DNA of 64,000 bases from Pseudomonas sp. MTM4 (GCF_019355055.1 NZ_CP048411.1:4630627-4694626); one strand, 5' to 3'. Shown: positions 26,536 to 38,395, numbered from the stretch's first letter. The notes: a model not told the origin generated them from the letters alone. A program made the numbers and translations.

Positions 26536-28818
26536 ATGAAAAGGCTGTGTCTACTCGGCTTGCTCACCATCTTCATAGCTTGTCCGGTTCTGGCCGAAAG
26601 CAGGCTGGACGACAAACCGGCGTTTATCGAGCAGTTGCTGCAGCGGATGACGCTGCAGGAAAAGGTAGGCCAGCTGCGTCTGATCAGCATCGGTGCGGAC
26701 ATGCCCCGGGAGCGGCTTGCCGAGGAGCTGGCTGCAGGCAATGTCGGCGGCACCTTCAATTCGGTCACCCGGCTGGACAACCGTCCCCTGCAGGATGCCG
26801 CGCTGCGCAGCCGCTTGCAGATCCCGATCTTCTTCGCCTACGACGTGGTGCACGGGCATCGCACTACTTTCCCCATCGGCCTCGGCCTGGCTTCGACCTG
26901 GGACATGCAGGCGGTCGCTACGGCGGGGCGTATTTCGGCCATCGAGGCCAGCGCCGACGGGCTCGACATGACCTTCGCACCCATGGTCGATATCGCCCGT
27001 GACCCACGCTGGGGGCGGACCTCGGAAGGCTTCGGTGAAGATCCTTATCTGGTGTCCGAGATCGCCCGCACCATGGTTGGCGCCTACCAGGGCGAGTCTC
27101 TGCGTAACCCCGACAGCCTGATGGCCAGCGTCAAGCATTTCGCGCTCTATGGTGCGGTCGAAGGCGGGCGCGATTACAACGTGGTGGACATGAGCCCGCT
27201 GCGCATGCACCAGGATTACCTGCCGCCATACCGTGCGGCCGTTGATGCCGGGGCCGGCGCGGTGATGGTGGCGCTGAACACCATCAACGGCGTACCGGCC
27301 AGCGCCAACCGCTGGTTGCTGCGCGACCTGCTGCGTGATGACTGGGGCTTTTCCGGCGTGACCATCAGCGACCATGGAGCGATCACCGAACTGCTCCGCC
27401 ATGGTGTGGCCGCCGATGGGCGCGAGGCGGCGAAGCTGGCAATAGACGCCGGGCTCGACATGAGCATGGCGGACTCGCTCTACGGTGAGCATCTGGCCGA
27501 ACTGGTGCAGGCGGGTGACGTGCCGATACAGGCCGTCGACCAGGCTGTGCGCGAAGTGCTGGGCGCAAAATACGATCTGGGCCTGTTCCACGACCCGTAC
27601 CGGCGCATCGGCCAGCCCAGCGAAGATCCGCCCGAGGTCAACGCCGAAAGCCGCCTGCACCGCGAGGCCGCCCGCGAGGTGGCGCGCCAGTCGCTGGTAC
27701 TGCTGGAAAACCGCAACAATGTCCTACCACTCGACAAGGCGGCGCGCATCGCCTTGGTCGGGCCGCTGGCCGATTCGCATATCGACATGCTCGGCAGCTG
27801 GTCAGCAGCGGGTGTGGCAAAGCAGACGGTTACGCTGCGCCAAGGCCTCCAGGCTGCCCTCGGCGAGCGCGGACGGCTGATTTACGCCCGTGGCGCCAAC
27901 ATCACCGACGACCCGCGGATGGTCGAGTACCTGAACTTCCTCAACTGGGACAATCCCGAGGTCGTGCAGGACCGGCGCTCGGCCGAGGAGATGATCGCCG
28001 AGGCGGTCGCTGCAGCCGAGCAGGCGGACGTCGTCGTCGCCGTGGTGGGCGAGTCGCGCGGCATGTCCCATGAATCATCCAGCCGCACCAGCCTGCAGCT
28101 GCCGAGTAGCCAGCAGGCTTTGCTGCGCGCCTTGAAACAGACCGGCAAGCCGTTGGTGCTGGTGCTGATGAATGGCCGCCCGCTGAATCTTTCCTGGGCG
28201 CAGGCCAACGCCGACGCGATGCTGGAAACCTGGTTCAGCGGCACCGAAGGCGGGCACGCCATCGCCGAGGTGCTGTTCGGCGACTACAACCCCTCGGGCA
28301 AGCTGCCGATCTCGTTTCCGCGCTCCGTGGGACAGATTCCCACCTATTACAACCATCCGCGTCTGGGCCGGCCTTTCGTCGAAGGCAAGCCGGGCAATTA
28401 CACCTCGCAATATTTCGATGAGCCGAACGGCCCGCTGTACCCCTTCGGCTACGGACTGAGCTACACACAATTCAGCCTGTCGCCGCCGCGCCTGTCGACC
28501 GATGTGCTTTCACGTGGCGCAAGCCTGGACGTCAGCGTGACGCTGAAGAACATCGGCAAGCACGATGGCGCGACGGTCGTGCAGTTGTATATCCATGACC
28601 TGGCCGCCTCGGTAGTGCGCCCGGTCAAGGAGCTGAAGGGGTTTCGCAAGGTCTGGCTCAAGGCTGGCGAAGAGCAGCAGGTGCGTTTCAGGGTTGGCGA
28701 AGACCAGCTGAAGTTCGTCGATGCGCAACTGCGCCAGGTGGCTGAAGCGGGGATGTTCGAGGTGCAGGTAGGGCTCGATTCGCAGCGCGTACAGACGCAG
28801 CAGTTCGAGTTGCGTTGA
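26536..28818 (+). CDS. bglX: Periplasmic beta-glucosidase, glycoside hydrolase family 3
   Basis: 760 residues from ATG 26536, chosen because it gives a clean signal peptide ([20 protein letters not shown]). GH3 N-terminal barrel: nucleophile D279 in [14 protein letters not shown], sugar-binding [15 protein letters not shown] and [14 protein letters not shown]. The second alpha/beta domain starts about residue 390 and ends in the family motif [16 protein letters not shown], followed by a fibronectin-like C-terminal domain. It removes terminal beta-glucose from oligosaccharides in the periplasm. It precedes opgGH, so a role in trimming or recycling periplasmic glucans is an attractive inference; no operon link is evident (145 bp to opgG). 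Confidence 0.95.
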   Translation: MKRLCLLGLLTIFIACPVLAESRLDDKPAFIEQLLQRMTLQEKVGQLRLISIGADMPRERLAEELAAGNVGGTFNSVTRLDNRPLQDAALRSRLQIPIFFAYDVVHGHRTTFPIGLGLASTWDMQAVATAGRISAIEASADGLDMTFAPMVDIARDPRWGRTSEGFGEDPYLVSEIARTMVGAYQGESLRNPDSLMASVKHFALYGAVEGGRDYNVVDMSPLRMHQDYLPPYRAAVDAGAGAVMVALNTINGVPASANRWLLRDLLRDDWGFSGVTISDHGAITELLRHGVAADGREAAKLAIDAGLDMSMADSLYGEHLAELVQAGDVPIQAVDQAVREVLGAKYDLGLFHDPYRRIGQPSEDPPEVNAESRLHREAAREVARQSLVLLENRNNVLPLDKAARIALVGPLADSHIDMLGSWSAAGVAKQTVTLRQGLQAALGERGRLIYARGANITDDPRMVEYLNFLNWDNPEVVQDRRSAEEMIAEAVAAAEQADVVVAVVGESRGMSHESSSRTSLQLPSSQQALLRALKQTGKPLVLVLMNGRPLNLSWAQANADAMLETWFSGTEGGHAIAEVLFGDYNPSGKLPISFPRSVGQIPTYYNHPRLGRPFVEGKPGNYTSQYFDEPNGPLYPFGYGLSYTQFSLSPPRLSTDVLSRGASLDVSVTLKNIGKHDGATVVQLYIHDLAASVVRPVKELKGFRKVWLKAGEEQQVRFRVGEDQLKFVDAQLRQVAEAGMFEVQVGLDSQRVQTQQFELR

Positions 28819-28963
28819 TTGCAATAGAGCCAATGTAACGGCCAAAAATGGCCTGACGAGCGGCGCTGTTTTCGATCAGCGGGGAATCATTCGTGCGGGT
28901 AGTAGACCAAGGAACGCAAGCAGGCAAAGGTCTGTGCGCAATTCGTACTGTTCAGGAGGCACC

Positions 28964-30538
28964 GTGTTTACCATTTTGAATCAAGGATCGAAGGCTCGCA
29001 CCAGAAGCCGGGTGCTGGGCAATCTGCTGGGCCTTTGCATGGCTTTTGTCGTCGGCAGCAGCTGGGCGTTCAGCCTCGATGATGTCGCTAGCAAGGCCGA
29101 GAAGCTGGCAGCGGCGCCCTACGTGCCGGCCAAGAGCAATCTGCCGGCGGTATTCCGTGAGATGGCCTTCGCCGATTATCAGCAGCTGCGCTTTCGTGAA
29201 GACAAGGGCTACTGGCGCGATGCCGAAACGCCTTTCGAGCTGTTCTTCTACCATCAGGGCATGCATTTCGACGTACCGGTGAAGATCAATGAGGTCACCG
29301 CGACCCGCGTTCGTGAAATCCGCTACGACCCGGAGATGTTCGAGTTCGGCAATGTAGACATCGACCCCGCTGCGCTGCAGAACCTCGGCTTCGCCGGCTT
29401 CAAGGTGCTCTATCCGCTGAACAAGAAGGACAAGCAGGACGAGCTGATGACGCTGCTTGGCGCCAGCTATTTCCGCGTGGTCGGCAAGGGGCAGGTCTAC
29501 GGCCTGTCGGCACGTGGGCTGGCGATCGACACGGCGCTGCCGAGTGGCGAGGAATTTCCACGCTTCACCGAGTTCTGGGTCGAGCGACCACAGGCCGACC
29601 GCGGCAGCCTGCTGATCTACGCCTTGCTGGATTCGCCGCGCGCCACCGGTGCCTACCGCATGGAAGTCACGCCGGGCAAGGACAGCATCGTGGATGTGCA
29701 GTCCAAGGTCTTCCTGCGTGCGCCGGTGGAAAAGCTCGGCATCGCACCGCTCACCAGCATGTACCTGTTCGGCGCCAATCAGCCCAGCGAGCAGCTCAAC
29801 TACCGGCCACAGTTGCACGATTCTGAAGGCCTGGCGATCCATGCCGGCAACGGCGAGTGGATCTGGCGTCCGCTAAACAACCCCAAGCGCCTGGCCATCA
29901 GCAGCTACAACGTGGAGAACCCGAGAGGCTTCGGCTTGCTGCAGCGTACCCGCGATTTCGGTCGTTACGAAGATCTGGACGATCGCTACGAACTGCGGCC
30001 CAGCGGCTGGATCGAGCCGGTTGGCGACTGGGGCAAGGGCCACGTCGAACTGATCGAGATTCCCACGCCGGATGAAACCAACGACAACATCGTTGCCTTC
30101 TGGGTGCCGGAAAAGACGCCAGCGCCGGGCGAAGCGATCGAGATCGGATATCGCCTGCACTTCACTATGGACGAACCCGAGTTGCATGATCCCGAGCTCG
30201 CCTGGGTCAAGCAGACGCGCCTGTCGGCCGGCGATGTGAAGCAGTCCAACCTGATTCGCCAACCCGATGGCAGCACCGCATTGATCGTCGACTTCGTCGG
30301 GCCGAACCTGGCCGAGTTGCCGGCCGACGCGCCGGTCAGCACCCAGGTCAGCGTCGATGACAATGTCGAGCTGGTGGAGAACAACCTGCGCCATAACCCG
30401 GTCACCAAGGGCTGGCGGCTGACGCTGCGGCTGCGGGTCAAGGACCCGGCGCGTCCGGTGGAATTGCGCGCGGCGCTGGTGGATGGCGAGACCACGCTGT
30501 CCGAAACCTGGAGCTATCAGATACCCGTCCATGACTGA
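28964..30538 (+). CDS. opgG: Osmoregulated periplasmic glucan biosynthesis protein G
   Basis: 524 residues from GTG 28964, directly after AGGAGG (spacing 4, tight but the only strong site); an in-frame frame extends 10 codons further upstream. A signal peptide ends near SSWAF. The mature protein has the OpgG beta-sandwich plus Ig-like domain: FRE(M)[16 protein letters not shown]-like [25 protein letters not shown], and [22 protein letters not shown], the acidic groove thought to act on the beta-1,2 glucan backbone and its branches. It acts in the periplasm with OpgH. Its stop overlaps opgH by 8 bp. Confidence 0.95.
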   Translation: MFTILNQGSKARTRSRVLGNLLGLCMAFVVGSSWAFSLDDVASKAEKLAAAPYVPAKSNLPAVFREMAFADYQQLRFREDKGYWRDAETPFELFFYHQGMHFDVPVKINEVTATRVREIRYDPEMFEFGNVDIDPAALQNLGFAGFKVLYPLNKKDKQDELMTLLGASYFRVVGKGQVYGLSARGLAIDTALPSGEEFPRFTEFWVERPQADRGSLLIYALLDSPRATGAYRMEVTPGKDSIVDVQSKVFLRAPVEKLGIAPLTSMYLFGANQPSEQLNYRPQLHDSEGLAIHAGNGEWIWRPLNNPKRLAISSYNVENPRGFGLLQRTRDFGRYEDLDDRYELRPSGWIEPVGDWGKGHVELIEIPTPDETNDNIVAFWVPEKTPAPGEAIEIGYRLHFTMDEPELHDPELAWVKQTRLSAGDVKQSNLIRQPDGSTALIVDFVGPNLAELPADAPVSTQVSVDDNVELVENNLRHNPVTKGWRLTLRLRVKDPARPVELRAALVDGETTLSETWSYQIPVHD

Positions 30539-33062
30539 ACACGCGCAACAATCGCTCGCCCAGCGTTATCTCGCCGAGCTTCCCCTCGATGCCGAGCAAC
30601 GCCAGGCGCTGGGCGAGCAGGTGGATCGACAAGGAGGCGAGCTGGCCGATGTGCATCGGGCATTGGCACAGGGCACGTCGGACGGGAATGAATCGCCGAG
30701 CGATCCGCTCGGCTCGGCTGCGGCGCGGCTGAAGCTTGCCTGGGGTGATCTTTTCGAACGTGGCGGGGTGCTGACCGCGGATCATCAGGGCCGCACCTGC
30801 ATCCAGTCGACGCCGCCGATCGTGCGCACGCGGATGGTGCCGGAGCCCTGGCATACCAGCGTGCTGCGCCTGAGCTGGTGGCGCCTGCTGTTCAAGAAGA
30901 ACCGCACGGTGGAGCAGCCCGACGCGCCGCAGCCCATCGACAGGTCGGGCTGGCGCCGGGTTGCCGCTTACCGGCGTGCCGCGCTGCTGATCCTGATGCT
31001 GGCGCAGACGGCCATCGCCACCTGGCACATGAAAGCCGTGTTGCCTTATCAAGGCTGGGCGCTGGTCAGTCTGCAGGAGGTGTTTCTACAGCCCTGGCAG
31101 GAGTCGGCGCGGCAAATCCTTCCTTACGTGGTACAGACCAGCATCCTGCTGCTGTTCGCGCTGCTGTTCTGCTGGGTGTCGGTGGGCTTCTGGACGGCGT
31201 TGATGGGCTTCTTCCAATTGCTCAAGGGACGCGACCGCTACAACATTTCCGCCACCAGCACGGGCAACGAACCGATTCCGGCCGAGGCGCGCACGGCACT
31301 GGTAATGCCCATCGCCAACGAGGACGTGCCGCGGGTGTTCGCCGGACTGCGAGCGACCTACGAATCGCTGCTGGCCACGGGTGAGATCGAGCACTTCGAC
31401 ATCTTCGTGCTCAGCGACAGCAACGACCCCGACACCTGCGTGGCCGAGCAGAAGGCCTGGCTGGAGCTGTGCCGCGAGGTCGACGGTTTCGGCCATATCT
31501 TCTATCGCCGCCGTCGCCGCCGAGTGAAGCGCAAGAGCGGCAACATCGATGACTTCTGCCGGCGCTGGGGCAGCAGTTACCGCTACATGGTGGTGCTGGA
31601 CGCCGACAGCGTGATGAGCGGCGGCTGCCTGACGTCGTTAGTGCGGCTGATGGAGGTCAACCCTGGCGCCGGCATCATCCAGACCGGGCCGAAAGCCTCC
31701 GGCATGGATACGCTCTACGCGCGCATGCAGCAGTTCGCCACGCGGGTCTATGGGCCGCTGTTCACCGCGGGGCTGAATTTCTGGCAGCTGGGCGAGTCGC
31801 ACTACTGGGGCCATAACGCGATCATCCGGGTCAAACCCTTTATCGAGCACTGCGCGCTGGCGCCGCTGCCGGGCAAGGGTTCCTTCGCCGGCGACATCCT
31901 CTCCCACGATTTCGTCGAGGCGGCCCTGATGCGCCGCGCCGGCTGGGGCGTGTGGATCGCCTACGACCTGCCCGGCAGCTACGAAGAGTTGCCGCCGAAC
32001 CTGCTCGACGAACTCAAGCGCGACCGCCGCTGGTGCCACGGTAACCTGATGAACTTCCGCCTGTTCTTGGTCAAGGGCATGCATACGGTGCACCGCTTCG
32101 TGTTTCTCACCGGGGTGATGTCCTATCTGTCGGCGCCGCTGTGGTTCACTTTCCTGGCGCTCTCCACCGGGCTGCTGGCGATCCATACGCTGATGGTTCC
32201 GGAGTATTTCCTGCAGCCCAACCAGCTGTATCCGCTGTGGCCGCAGTGGCATCCGCGGGAGGCGATTGCGCTGTTCTCCGCGACGCTGACGCTGCTGTTC
32301 CTGCCCAAGCTGCTCAGCGTAGTGCTGATCTGGATTCAGGGTTCGAAGGAATATGGCGGAGGAATCCGTCTGTTGCTGTCGATGATCCTTGAAACCCTGT
32401 TCTCGATGCTGCTGGCGCCGGTGCGCATGCTGTTCCACACCGTGTTCGTCACGGCGGCGTTCCTTGGTTGGTCGGTGCAGTGGAAGTCGCCGCAACGCGC
32501 CGACAACGCCACGCCCTGGGGCGAAGCGCTGCGCCGGCATGGTTCGCAGATGTTGCTGGGCGTGCTCTGGGCGGCGCTGGTGGCCTGGCTCGATCCGGCA
32601 TTCCTCTGGTGGCTGGCACCTATCGTGGTGTCGCTAATCCTATCGGCACCGGTCTCGGTGCTTACCAGCCGTACCGGGCCCGGCCTGGCGGCGTTCCGGC
32701 GCAAATTGTTCCTGATCCCAGAGGAATTCAACCCGCCCGCCGAACTGGCCGCCACGGACCGTTACAACCAGCAGAACCAGGCTAATGCGCTGCAGCAGGG
32801 GTTCATCGCCGCCACGGTGGATCCTTCGTATAACGCACTGGTCTGCGCCATGGCGCGTGCGCGGCACGCCAAGGTGGTGCCGGCCGCGGAAACCCTGCGC
32901 GAACAGCGCCTGGGTGAAATTCTCGCCGCCGGACCCAAGGGTGCTGCCGAGGCGACACGCTGGCGACTGCTCAACGATCCCGAAGGTATGGCGCGCCTGC
33001 ATGAACGCGTCTGGCAGGACGAGCGGCACCGGGACTGGCGTGAGGCGTATGAGCGGCGGTAG
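30531..33062 (+). CDS. opgH: Glucans biosynthesis glucosyltransferase H
   Basis: 843 residues, starting at ATG 30531 within opgG. It is a GT2 inner-membrane glucosyltransferase with about eight transmembrane helices. The GT2 motifs are the first Asp in [17 protein letters not shown] in [13 protein letters not shown], the acceptor-base region [19 protein letters not shown], and the QxxRW-type signature in [13 protein letters not shown]. It makes the linear beta-1,2 glucan from UDP-glucose and exports it. opgGH is a typical Pseudomonas operon controlled by low osmolarity; no regulatory site is evident here. Confidence 0.96.
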   Translation: MTEHAQQSLAQRYLAELPLDAEQRQALGEQVDRQGGELADVHRALAQGTSDGNESPSDPLGSAAARLKLAWGDLFERGGVLTADHQGRTCIQSTPPIVRTRMVPEPWHTSVLRLSWWRLLFKKNRTVEQPDAPQPIDRSGWRRVAAYRRAALLILMLAQTAIATWHMKAVLPYQGWALVSLQEVFLQPWQESARQILPYVVQTSILLLFALLFCWVSVGFWTALMGFFQLLKGRDRYNISATSTGNEPIPAEARTALVMPIANEDVPRVFAGLRATYESLLATGEIEHFDIFVLSDSNDPDTCVAEQKAWLELCREVDGFGHIFYRRRRRRVKRKSGNIDDFCRRWGSSYRYMVVLDADSVMSGGCLTSLVRLMEVNPGAGIIQTGPKASGMDTLYARMQQFATRVYGPLFTAGLNFWQLGESHYWGHNAIIRVKPFIEHCALAPLPGKGSFAGDILSHDFVEAALMRRAGWGVWIAYDLPGSYEELPPNLLDELKRDRRWCHGNLMNFRLFLVKGMHTVHRFVFLTGVMSYLSAPLWFTFLALSTGLLAIHTLMVPEYFLQPNQLYPLWPQWHPREAIALFSATLTLLFLPKLLSVVLIWIQGSKEYGGGIRLLLSMILETLFSMLLAPVRMLFHTVFVTAAFLGWSVQWKSPQRADNATPWGEALRRHGSQMLLGVLWAALVAWLDPAFLWWLAPIVVSLILSAPVSVLTSRTGPGLAAFRRKLFLIPEEFNPPAELAATDRYNQQNQANALQQGFIAATVDPSYNALVCAMARARHAKVVPAAETLREQRLGEILAAGPKGAAEATRWRLLNDPEGMARLHERVWQDERHRDWREAYERR

Positions 33063-33089
33063 TCCGCCAGCTCAAGCCAGAAGCTTCGT

Positions 33090-33175
33090 GCCGAGGGCGG
33101 CACTCCCACAAAAGCGAAACCTCACACCGCGCCGCTTTTTGTGGGAGGCGCGCCTTCGCGGCGAATGCAGGCGTG
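33090..33175. repeat. REP-like inverted pair between opgH and topB
   Basis: CTCCCACAAAAGCG (33103-33116) and CGCTTTTTGTGGGAG (33133-33147) form long inverted arms around a 16-nt centre. Each arm continues outward into GC-rich sequence (GGGCGGCA on the left; GCGCGCCTTCGCGGCGAATG on the right), the shape of Pseudomonas REP units arranged head-to-head. It lies between convergent opgH and topB and may also stop transcription from both sides. Confidence 0.6.
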
Positions 33176-33223
33176 AGCCTGCCTGCCCAGCGAAAAACAA
33201 ACACCCACGTTAACAAGCAAGGC

Positions 33224-35167
33224 TCAGGCGGGATGGGTACTTCCACGCGTCGCCCGCTTGCCGGCGCTGGCCTTGCGCGGCGCCGCCTTGCGCTTCTTCT
33301 TCCAGGTCGCGCCTTTGCCGGGCGGGTTCGCCGGGCCGCTGATGGTCAGGCGCAGCTCGCGGCAGCGTTCCACCTGCTTGCGCATCCACGCCGACTGCTT
33401 GGCTACGAATTCCTCCAGACTCATCTCGCCGCTCTGCACCATGTCCAGCGCCTGTTCCCAGATCGCCGTGGTGCCAGGGTCGGCAATGGCGCGTGGCACA
33501 GCGTCAATCAGGCTGAAGGCCGCCGGGCTGGCTGACAGCGCTTTGCCTTGCTTGGTCAGATAGCCGCGGTCCAGCAGACCTTGAATGATGCCCGCCCGCG
33601 TCGCTTCGGTGCCGATGCCGGTAGTGTCCTTGAGCTTCTGCTTCAGGCGTGGGTCGTCCACCAGCTTGGCGACATTCTTCATCGCCTTGATCAGGTCGCC
33701 TTCGGTGAAGGGTTTGGGCGGCTGGGTCCAGAGGTCCTTGAGGTTTACGCTCATGACGTTGCAGTGCTGGCCTTCGCTCAACGCCGGCAGTGCCTGAGCA
33801 GGTGCCGGCTCGCGGCCCTTGGCGGGCGTCAGCGCCTCGGGCAGCGCGCGGCGCCAGCCGAGTTCGACGATCACCTTGCCCACCGCCCGCAGCGCCTGCT
33901 CGGCGCAGTCGAAATCCGCCTGGGTGCGGTCGTATTCGTGATTCGGCAGGAATTGCGCCAGGTAGCGGGCGCGAATCAGCGTATAGACCGAGCGTTGCTT
34001 GCCCATCAGGCGTGACAGATCGGTAGCGGCGGTGGGGATGATGCCGTGGTGGGCACTGACCTTGGCGTCGTTCCAGGCGCGCGAGCGGCGTTGCGGCTGC
34101 ACATGTGTGAGCAATTCGGACAACGCCGGGTCGCTGCGGCCAAGGGCGGCGATGATCGCCGGCGCCTCGCTGTGCTGGCTCAGCGGCAGGTAGCCGCAAT
34201 CGCTGCGCGGATAGGTGATCAGCTTGTGCGTCTCGTAGAGTGCCTGCGCGATATCCAGGGTTTCCTGGGCGCCGAGGCCGAGTTTCTTCGAGCAGATTTC
34301 CTGCAGGGTGCCGAGGTCGAAGGGCAGCGGCGGTGCCTCGCGCATGCGTTCGGTGCGCAACTTCAGCACCTGTGCCTGGGCGGAACTGTCGATGGCGGCG
34401 GCTGCCTGGCGCGCATGTTCCGGTTCGAGGCAGCGCCCCTGGTCATCGCAGCGATCCTCGGCTGCGCGCCATTGCGCGGTGAAGGGCATGCCGTCGGCCT
34501 GCAACTGGACCTCGATGGCCCAGTAGGGCACCGGCACGAATTCGGCGATGCTGCGGTCGCGATCCACCACCAGGCGCAGCGTCGGCGTCTGCACCCGGCC
34601 CACCGGCAGCACGCCTTGGTAGCCGGACTGACGCCCGAGCAGGGTGAACAGCCGGCTCATGTTCATCCCGATCAGCCAGTCGGCGCGCGAGCGGCCCAGT
34701 GCCGAGTGGTAGAGGCTGAAGGTCTGGGAGCCGGGCTTGAGCGCGGCCAGCGCCTTGCGGATCGAGGCGTCGTCTAGCGCCGACAGCCAGAGCCGCTGGA
34801 TGGGGCCGCGATAACGGCAGTGTTCCACCAGCTCGCGGGCGATCATCTCGCCTTCGCGGTCCGCGTCGGTGGCGATCACCAGTTCTTTGGCTTCACCCAG
34901 CAGACGCTTGACCGCCTTGAACTGGCTGGCAGTTTTCGGCTTGACCTGCATCTTCCAGCGCTCGGGAATGATCGGCAGATCGCCCAGCACCCAGCGCTTG
35001 TAGCGGGCGTCGTATGCATCCGGCGGGGCGGTTTCCAGCAGATGGCCGATGCACCAAGTCACCGTCAGGCCGGGGCCGAACCAGCAGCCGTCGCCACGTC
35101 GATTGGCGCCGAGGACCTTGGCGATGTCCTTGGCCTGGGAGGGTTTTTCGCAGAGAAACAGCCGCAT
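33224..35167 (-). CDS. topB: DNA topoisomerase III
   Basis: 647 residues from ATG 35167 (MRLFLCEKPSQAKDIAKVLG), matching the family start; an ATG three codons earlier (35176) is equally possible. Type IA features: TOPRIM with EKPSQA and the acidic DADREGE (IATDADREGEMIARE), the active Tyr in LITYPRSDCGYL, and GRVQTPTLRL. The C-terminal ~40 residues are Lys/Arg/Gly rich. It decatenates and relaxes single-stranded or gapped DNA during replication and recombination. A LexA-like box lies 60-80 bp upstream (35236-35251). The next gene, plsB, is on the same strand but 144 bp away. Confidence 0.95.
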   Translation of the reverse strand: MRLFLCEKPSQAKDIAKVLGANRRGDGCWFGPGLTVTWCIGHLLETAPPDAYDARYKRWVLGDLPIIPERWKMQVKPKTASQFKAVKRLLGEAKELVIATDADREGEMIARELVEHCRYRGPIQRLWLSALDDASIRKALAALKPGSQTFSLYHSALGRSRADWLIGMNMSRLFTLLGRQSGYQGVLPVGRVQTPTLRLVVDRDRSIAEFVPVPYWAIEVQLQADGMPFTAQWRAAEDRCDDQGRCLEPEHARQAAAAIDSSAQAQVLKLRTERMREAPPLPFDLGTLQEICSKKLGLGAQETLDIAQALYETHKLITYPRSDCGYLPLSQHSEAPAIIAALGRSDPALSELLTHVQPQRRSRAWNDAKVSAHHGIIPTAATDLSRLMGKQRSVYTLIRARYLAQFLPNHEYDRTQADFDCAEQALRAVGKVIVELGWRRALPEALTPAKGREPAPAQALPALSEGQHCNVMSVNLKDLWTQPPKPFTEGDLIKAMKNVAKLVDDPRLKQKLKDTTGIGTEATRAGIIQGLLDRGYLTKQGKALSASPAAFSLIDAVPRAIADPGTTAIWEQALDMVQSGEMSLEEFVAKQSAWMRKQVERCRELRLTISGPANPPGKGATWKKKRKAAPRKASAGKRATRGSTHPA

Positions 35168-35230
35168 CGCCGTCATCTATCCATTTCCACTATGGAGATA
35201 GCATGAGCAGCGGAGCGACTTCAGGCAATC

Positions 35231-35261
35231 TTTATCTGTATGGATGTACAGTTTTTGTCAT
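35231..35261 (-). promoter_or_regulatory. Putative topB promoter with LexA-like box
   Basis: CTGT-N8-ACAG (35236-35251) matches the core of the gammaproteobacterial LexA box; the central octamer ATGGATGT is less AT-rich than ideal. On the minus strand it lies between ATGACA (35256-35261, near-consensus -35) and GATAAA (35231-35236, -10) with a 19-bp spacer. The box is ~70 bp upstream of topB. The promoter assignment is tentative because the spacer is long. Confidence 0.45.
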
Positions 35262-35319
35262 CTGCGTCGATCTTCGACCGTGCTGGTTGCCATCTGCCGG
35301 GTTCCGACGCGAGGTGCTT

Positions 35320-37812
35320 TTAGCCCTGCTGATCGATCGCAACGTCTTCCTCATGCCGCTCCAGAGCCACCTGACGGATCGAAAGACGAATCTCGGCGGG
35401 CAGCACGCGTTTGGCCACGCCTTCGGCCAACTCGCCGAGTTTGTCGTGGTAAGCGAGTTTGCCGGCCGCGTCCAGTCGCAGCACGTCCTGCTCCTGAAGA
35501 CTCTTGATGAAATGGCGAAACAGGCTCTTGTCGAAGAATTCCGGTGCGTTCAGGCCATGCAGGATCGACAGGCGCTGGGCCATCACCGTGCAGAGCGTTT
35601 CCAACTCTTCGGCGGTGAGGCTGTGTTGACCGCTGTTGAGCAGCAGGGAAATTGCCATATAGAAGCGCTGTAATGTCTGCACGATGACCCGCGCCAGTAG
35701 CGTCAGCAGCACGAACTGACGCGAACTCGGTGCCGGGCGCACATAGGTTTCGCCATCGAGCTTGAGCAGGCCCTGGTCGACGAAGGCCGCCAGCCAGTGG
35801 TCGACCACTGCCTCCAGCTCTTCCGGCTCCCAGCGTATGAACAGCTCCGCGCGCAGGTACGGATACAACGCCTGGGTAAAGCGCAGGATCTGCGCGCGGC
35901 TGATCCGCGAACTGCTCTGGAAGAAGCTCGCCAGTAGCGCCGGCAGGGCGAAGATGTGCATTACGTTGTTACGGTAATAGGTCATCAGGACGGCGTTCTG
36001 CTCGTCGAGATAGAGGATATTGCCCAGCGCGTCCTTCTGTTCGGCAAGCAGGCCAAGGTCCTTCACATAGTCGATCAGTACCTCGCCATTGCCGTCCGGT
36101 AGCGTTGTATGAGGCGAATAGGGCACTGCGCGCAACAGGCGCTGATAGAGATCGAGGATGCGCGCCAACGAACGCTGATCCAGCGCCTGACGGCTGGTGG
36201 ACAGCATTGCCAGCGCCACCAGATTGACCGGATTGACCGCCGCCGCTTCGTTGAGTCGCTGGGCGATGCGCTCGGCGAGGCGATTGGTCGTGCCGCTGAG
36301 CCATTCCGGGCGGTAATCCGGCGCCAGGTTTTGCTGGCGCCAGCCGGGCTGCTCCTTGTCCAAGAATGCGTTGAGCTTGAGCGGTTCGCCGAAATTTACC
36401 CAGACTTGGCCGAAGCGCTGCTTGAGCGCGCCGATGACCTTGAAGATATCGAAAATCGACTCCTTCTTCTTCTGCGCGCCGCGCAATTCGCCCAGGTAGG
36501 TGCGGCCTTCCAGCACGCGCTCGTAGCCGATGTAGACCGGCACGAAGAGAATCGGCAGCCGCGGCGAGCGCAGGTAGCTGCGCAGGGTGATCGCCAGCAT
36601 GCCGGTCTTGGGCTGCAGCATGCGCCCGGTGCGCGAGCGGCCGCCTTCGACGAAGTACTCCACCGGGAAGCCGCGGCTGAACAGCGTGTGCAGGTATTCA
36701 TTGAACACCGAGGTGTACAGCGGGTTGCCCTTGAACGAGCGGCGCATGAAGAAGGCCCCGCCACGGCGCAGCAGGCTGCCGATCACCGGCATGTTGAGGT
36801 TGATGCCGGCGGCGATGTGCGGCGGCGTCAGGCCGTTGCGGAACAGCAGATAGGACAGCAGCAGATAGTCGATATGGCTGCGGTGGCACGGCACGTAGAT
36901 CACCTCATGCCCGCGCACCGCCTCCTGCAGCGGCTCGATGTGATTGACCCGGATGCCGTCGTAGATCTTGTTCCAGAACCAGGACAGCACCACCTCGAGA
37001 AAGCGCACCGCCGTATAGGCATAGTCCGAGGCGATCTCGTTGCCGTAGCGCAGCGCTTTGGCCTCGGCCTTCTCCACGGAAATATTCTCGCGCTCGGCTT
37101 CGTCGCGGATCGCCTGACGCACCGCCGGCGCGTGTACCAGCCCTTTGACCAGATTGCGCCGGTGCGAAAGGTCTGGACCGATCACTGAGGTCTTCTGCTG
37201 CCGGAAGTGCACCCGTAGCATGCGATGAACCATGCGCAGCGTACGTTCGTGACCCTTGTTCATCGCCACCAACTCGTCGAGCTGGATCGGCGTGGAGAAC
37301 TGCACACGCGTCTTGCGCCCGAGTATCAGGATACTCAGCAGCTTGCGCAGTCGGCCGGTCACCGCCCAGCTGTCGGCGAACAGCAGCTTCCAGGGGCTGG
37401 TTTCGCGATCCGGGGACTGGCCCCAGAACACACTCACCGGAACGATCTGAGCGTTATCTACCGCGTTCTGTTCGAGCGCGCCGACCAGTCGTACCAAGGG
37501 CGCGGGCGGCACGATTCGCGTGCGTCGGCCGAACCAGCTTGCGGCGGGATTGAGAAAAATGAACGCCGCTGGCTCGATATGGCTACCCACGGCGACCTCC
37601 GCCACCGGACGTGGCAAACCGGCCTTGCCGCACTCTTGATCGAGCACCGCCAGATCGCTCAGCGAGGCGCGTTGCAGCACATAAAACACCGGCCTGCTGC
37701 GGTCCAGCTTGAGGTTGAAAGCTGACTGGTTGATGGTTTCCGAGCGCACCCAGAAATACAGCACACGGCGCACGAGGGAGAAAATAAGACGGCGGATCGG
37801 AGAGCGGGTCAT
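35320..37812 (-). CDS. plsB: Glycerol-3-phosphate 1-O-acyltransferase
   Basis: 830 residues; E. coli PlsB has 807. The acyltransferase HX4D motif is present as [17 protein letters not shown] (about residues 304-320), followed by [35 protein letters not shown] and [15 protein letters not shown], all four plsB blocks in order. It transfers acyl chains from acyl-ACP or acyl-CoA to position 1 of glycerol-3-phosphate at the inner membrane, the first step of phospholipid synthesis. No clear ribosome binding site lies before the ATG at 37812, but the N-terminal [16 protein letters not shown] is convincing. Confidence 0.96.
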   Translation of the reverse strand: MTRSPIRRLIFSLVRRVLYFWVRSETINQSAFNLKLDRSRPVFYVLQRASLSDLAVLDQECGKAGLPRPVAEVAVGSHIEPAAFIFLNPAASWFGRRTRIVPPAPLVRLVGALEQNAVDNAQIVPVSVFWGQSPDRETSPWKLLFADSWAVTGRLRKLLSILILGRKTRVQFSTPIQLDELVAMNKGHERTLRMVHRMLRVHFRQQKTSVIGPDLSHRRNLVKGLVHAPAVRQAIRDEAERENISVEKAEAKALRYGNEIASDYAYTAVRFLEVVLSWFWNKIYDGIRVNHIEPLQEAVRGHEVIYVPCHRSHIDYLLLSYLLFRNGLTPPHIAAGINLNMPVIGSLLRRGGAFFMRRSFKGNPLYTSVFNEYLHTLFSRGFPVEYFVEGGRSRTGRMLQPKTGMLAITLRSYLRSPRLPILFVPVYIGYERVLEGRTYLGELRGAQKKKESIFDIFKVIGALKQRFGQVWVNFGEPLKLNAFLDKEQPGWRQQNLAPDYRPEWLSGTTNRLAERIAQRLNEAAAVNPVNLVALAMLSTSRQALDQRSLARILDLYQRLLRAVPYSPHTTLPDGNGEVLIDYVKDLGLLAEQKDALGNILYLDEQNAVLMTYYRNNVMHIFALPALLASFFQSSSRISRAQILRFTQALYPYLRAELFIRWEPEELEAVVDHWLAAFVDQGLLKLDGETYVRPAPSSRQFVLLTLLARVIVQTLQRFYMAISLLLNSGQHSLTAEELETLCTVMAQRLSILHGLNAPEFFDKSLFRHFIKSLQEQDVLRLDAAGKLAYHDKLGELAEGVAKRVLPAEIRLSIRQVALERHEEDVAIDQQG

Positions 37813-37907
37813 ACGGCGGATTCGACTTCAAATAGGGCTGTGCCCTCGAAGGGCGCAAGTGTGCCGTAAGCGAAGGTGGCGGGCAAAAACTCTGATGCTC
37901 GGTGTGC

Positions 37908-37943
37908 GTAGGGTGGAAAACCGCGAAGCATTTTCCACCGTAG
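37908..37943. repeat. Dispersed GTAGGGTGG hairpin repeat
   Basis: GTAGGGTGGAAAA and its partner TTTTCCACCGTAGG enclose CCGCGAAGCA, giving a GGTGGAAAA/TTTTCCACC hairpin. The GTAGGGTGG head is shared with 25644, 25679 and 45509. It lies between the SnoaL-like gene and plsB, where it could also terminate the former. Confidence 0.6.
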
Positions 37944-37987
37944 GTATACCTGCCTGCCGGCTCGAGCCGAGGTGTGCCGGCGAAGGG

Positions 37988-38395
37988 TCAAGTGCCTTCG
38001 GACCGAGTCGACAGCTGCGCCTCGATGGCGGCCTTGTCGATGACGGAGCGGACCTCGACGATCTGCCCGTCCTTGAACGCATAGAAGACGTTCTCCGCGA
38101 ACGAAACCTTCCGCCCGTCGACATCCAGCTCCAGAAACCGGGCTTTTGGCGAGCAGTCGAATTGCAGCCGGCTCGCGATATAAGGCGGCTCGGCAACCAG
38201 CAATTCGATGTTGAAGCGCAGGTCGGGAATGGTGGCGTAGTCGTTTTCCAGCATTTGGCGATAGCCGGCCAGGCCGATCCGCTTGCCGTTATGACTCACC
38301 TCGTCATGCACGAAGCGCCCAAGGTTCGGCCAGTCCCTGGCATTCAGACAGGCGATGTACTGTCGGTAGATGCTGGCCAGATCGGCTGGGGTCAT
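37988..38395 (-). CDS. SnoaL-like ester cyclase / NTF2-fold protein
   Basis: 135 residues from ATG 38395 after GGAGGACCAGT. The pattern YRQYIACLNARDWPNLGRFVHDEVSHNG followed by GYRQMLENDYATIPDLRF, then FKDGQIVEVRSVIDKAAIEAQL is typical of the SnoaL/NTF2 cone fold annotated as ester cyclase. Members bind small hydrophobic ligands; true polyketide cyclases are only a minority. No polyketide genes are nearby, so the substrate is unknown. Confidence 0.85.
   Translation of the reverse strand: MTPADLASIYRQYIACLNARDWPNLGRFVHDEVSHNGKRIGLAGYRQMLENDYATIPDLRFNIELLVAEPPYIASRLQFDCSPKARFLELDVDGRKVSFAENVFYAFKDGQIVEVRSVIDKAAIEAQLSTRSEGT

Noticed and set aside
28839..28854. GGCC-AAAAAT-GGCC hairpin after bglX
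   Set aside because: Only a 4-bp stem and no U-run; too weak to call a terminator.
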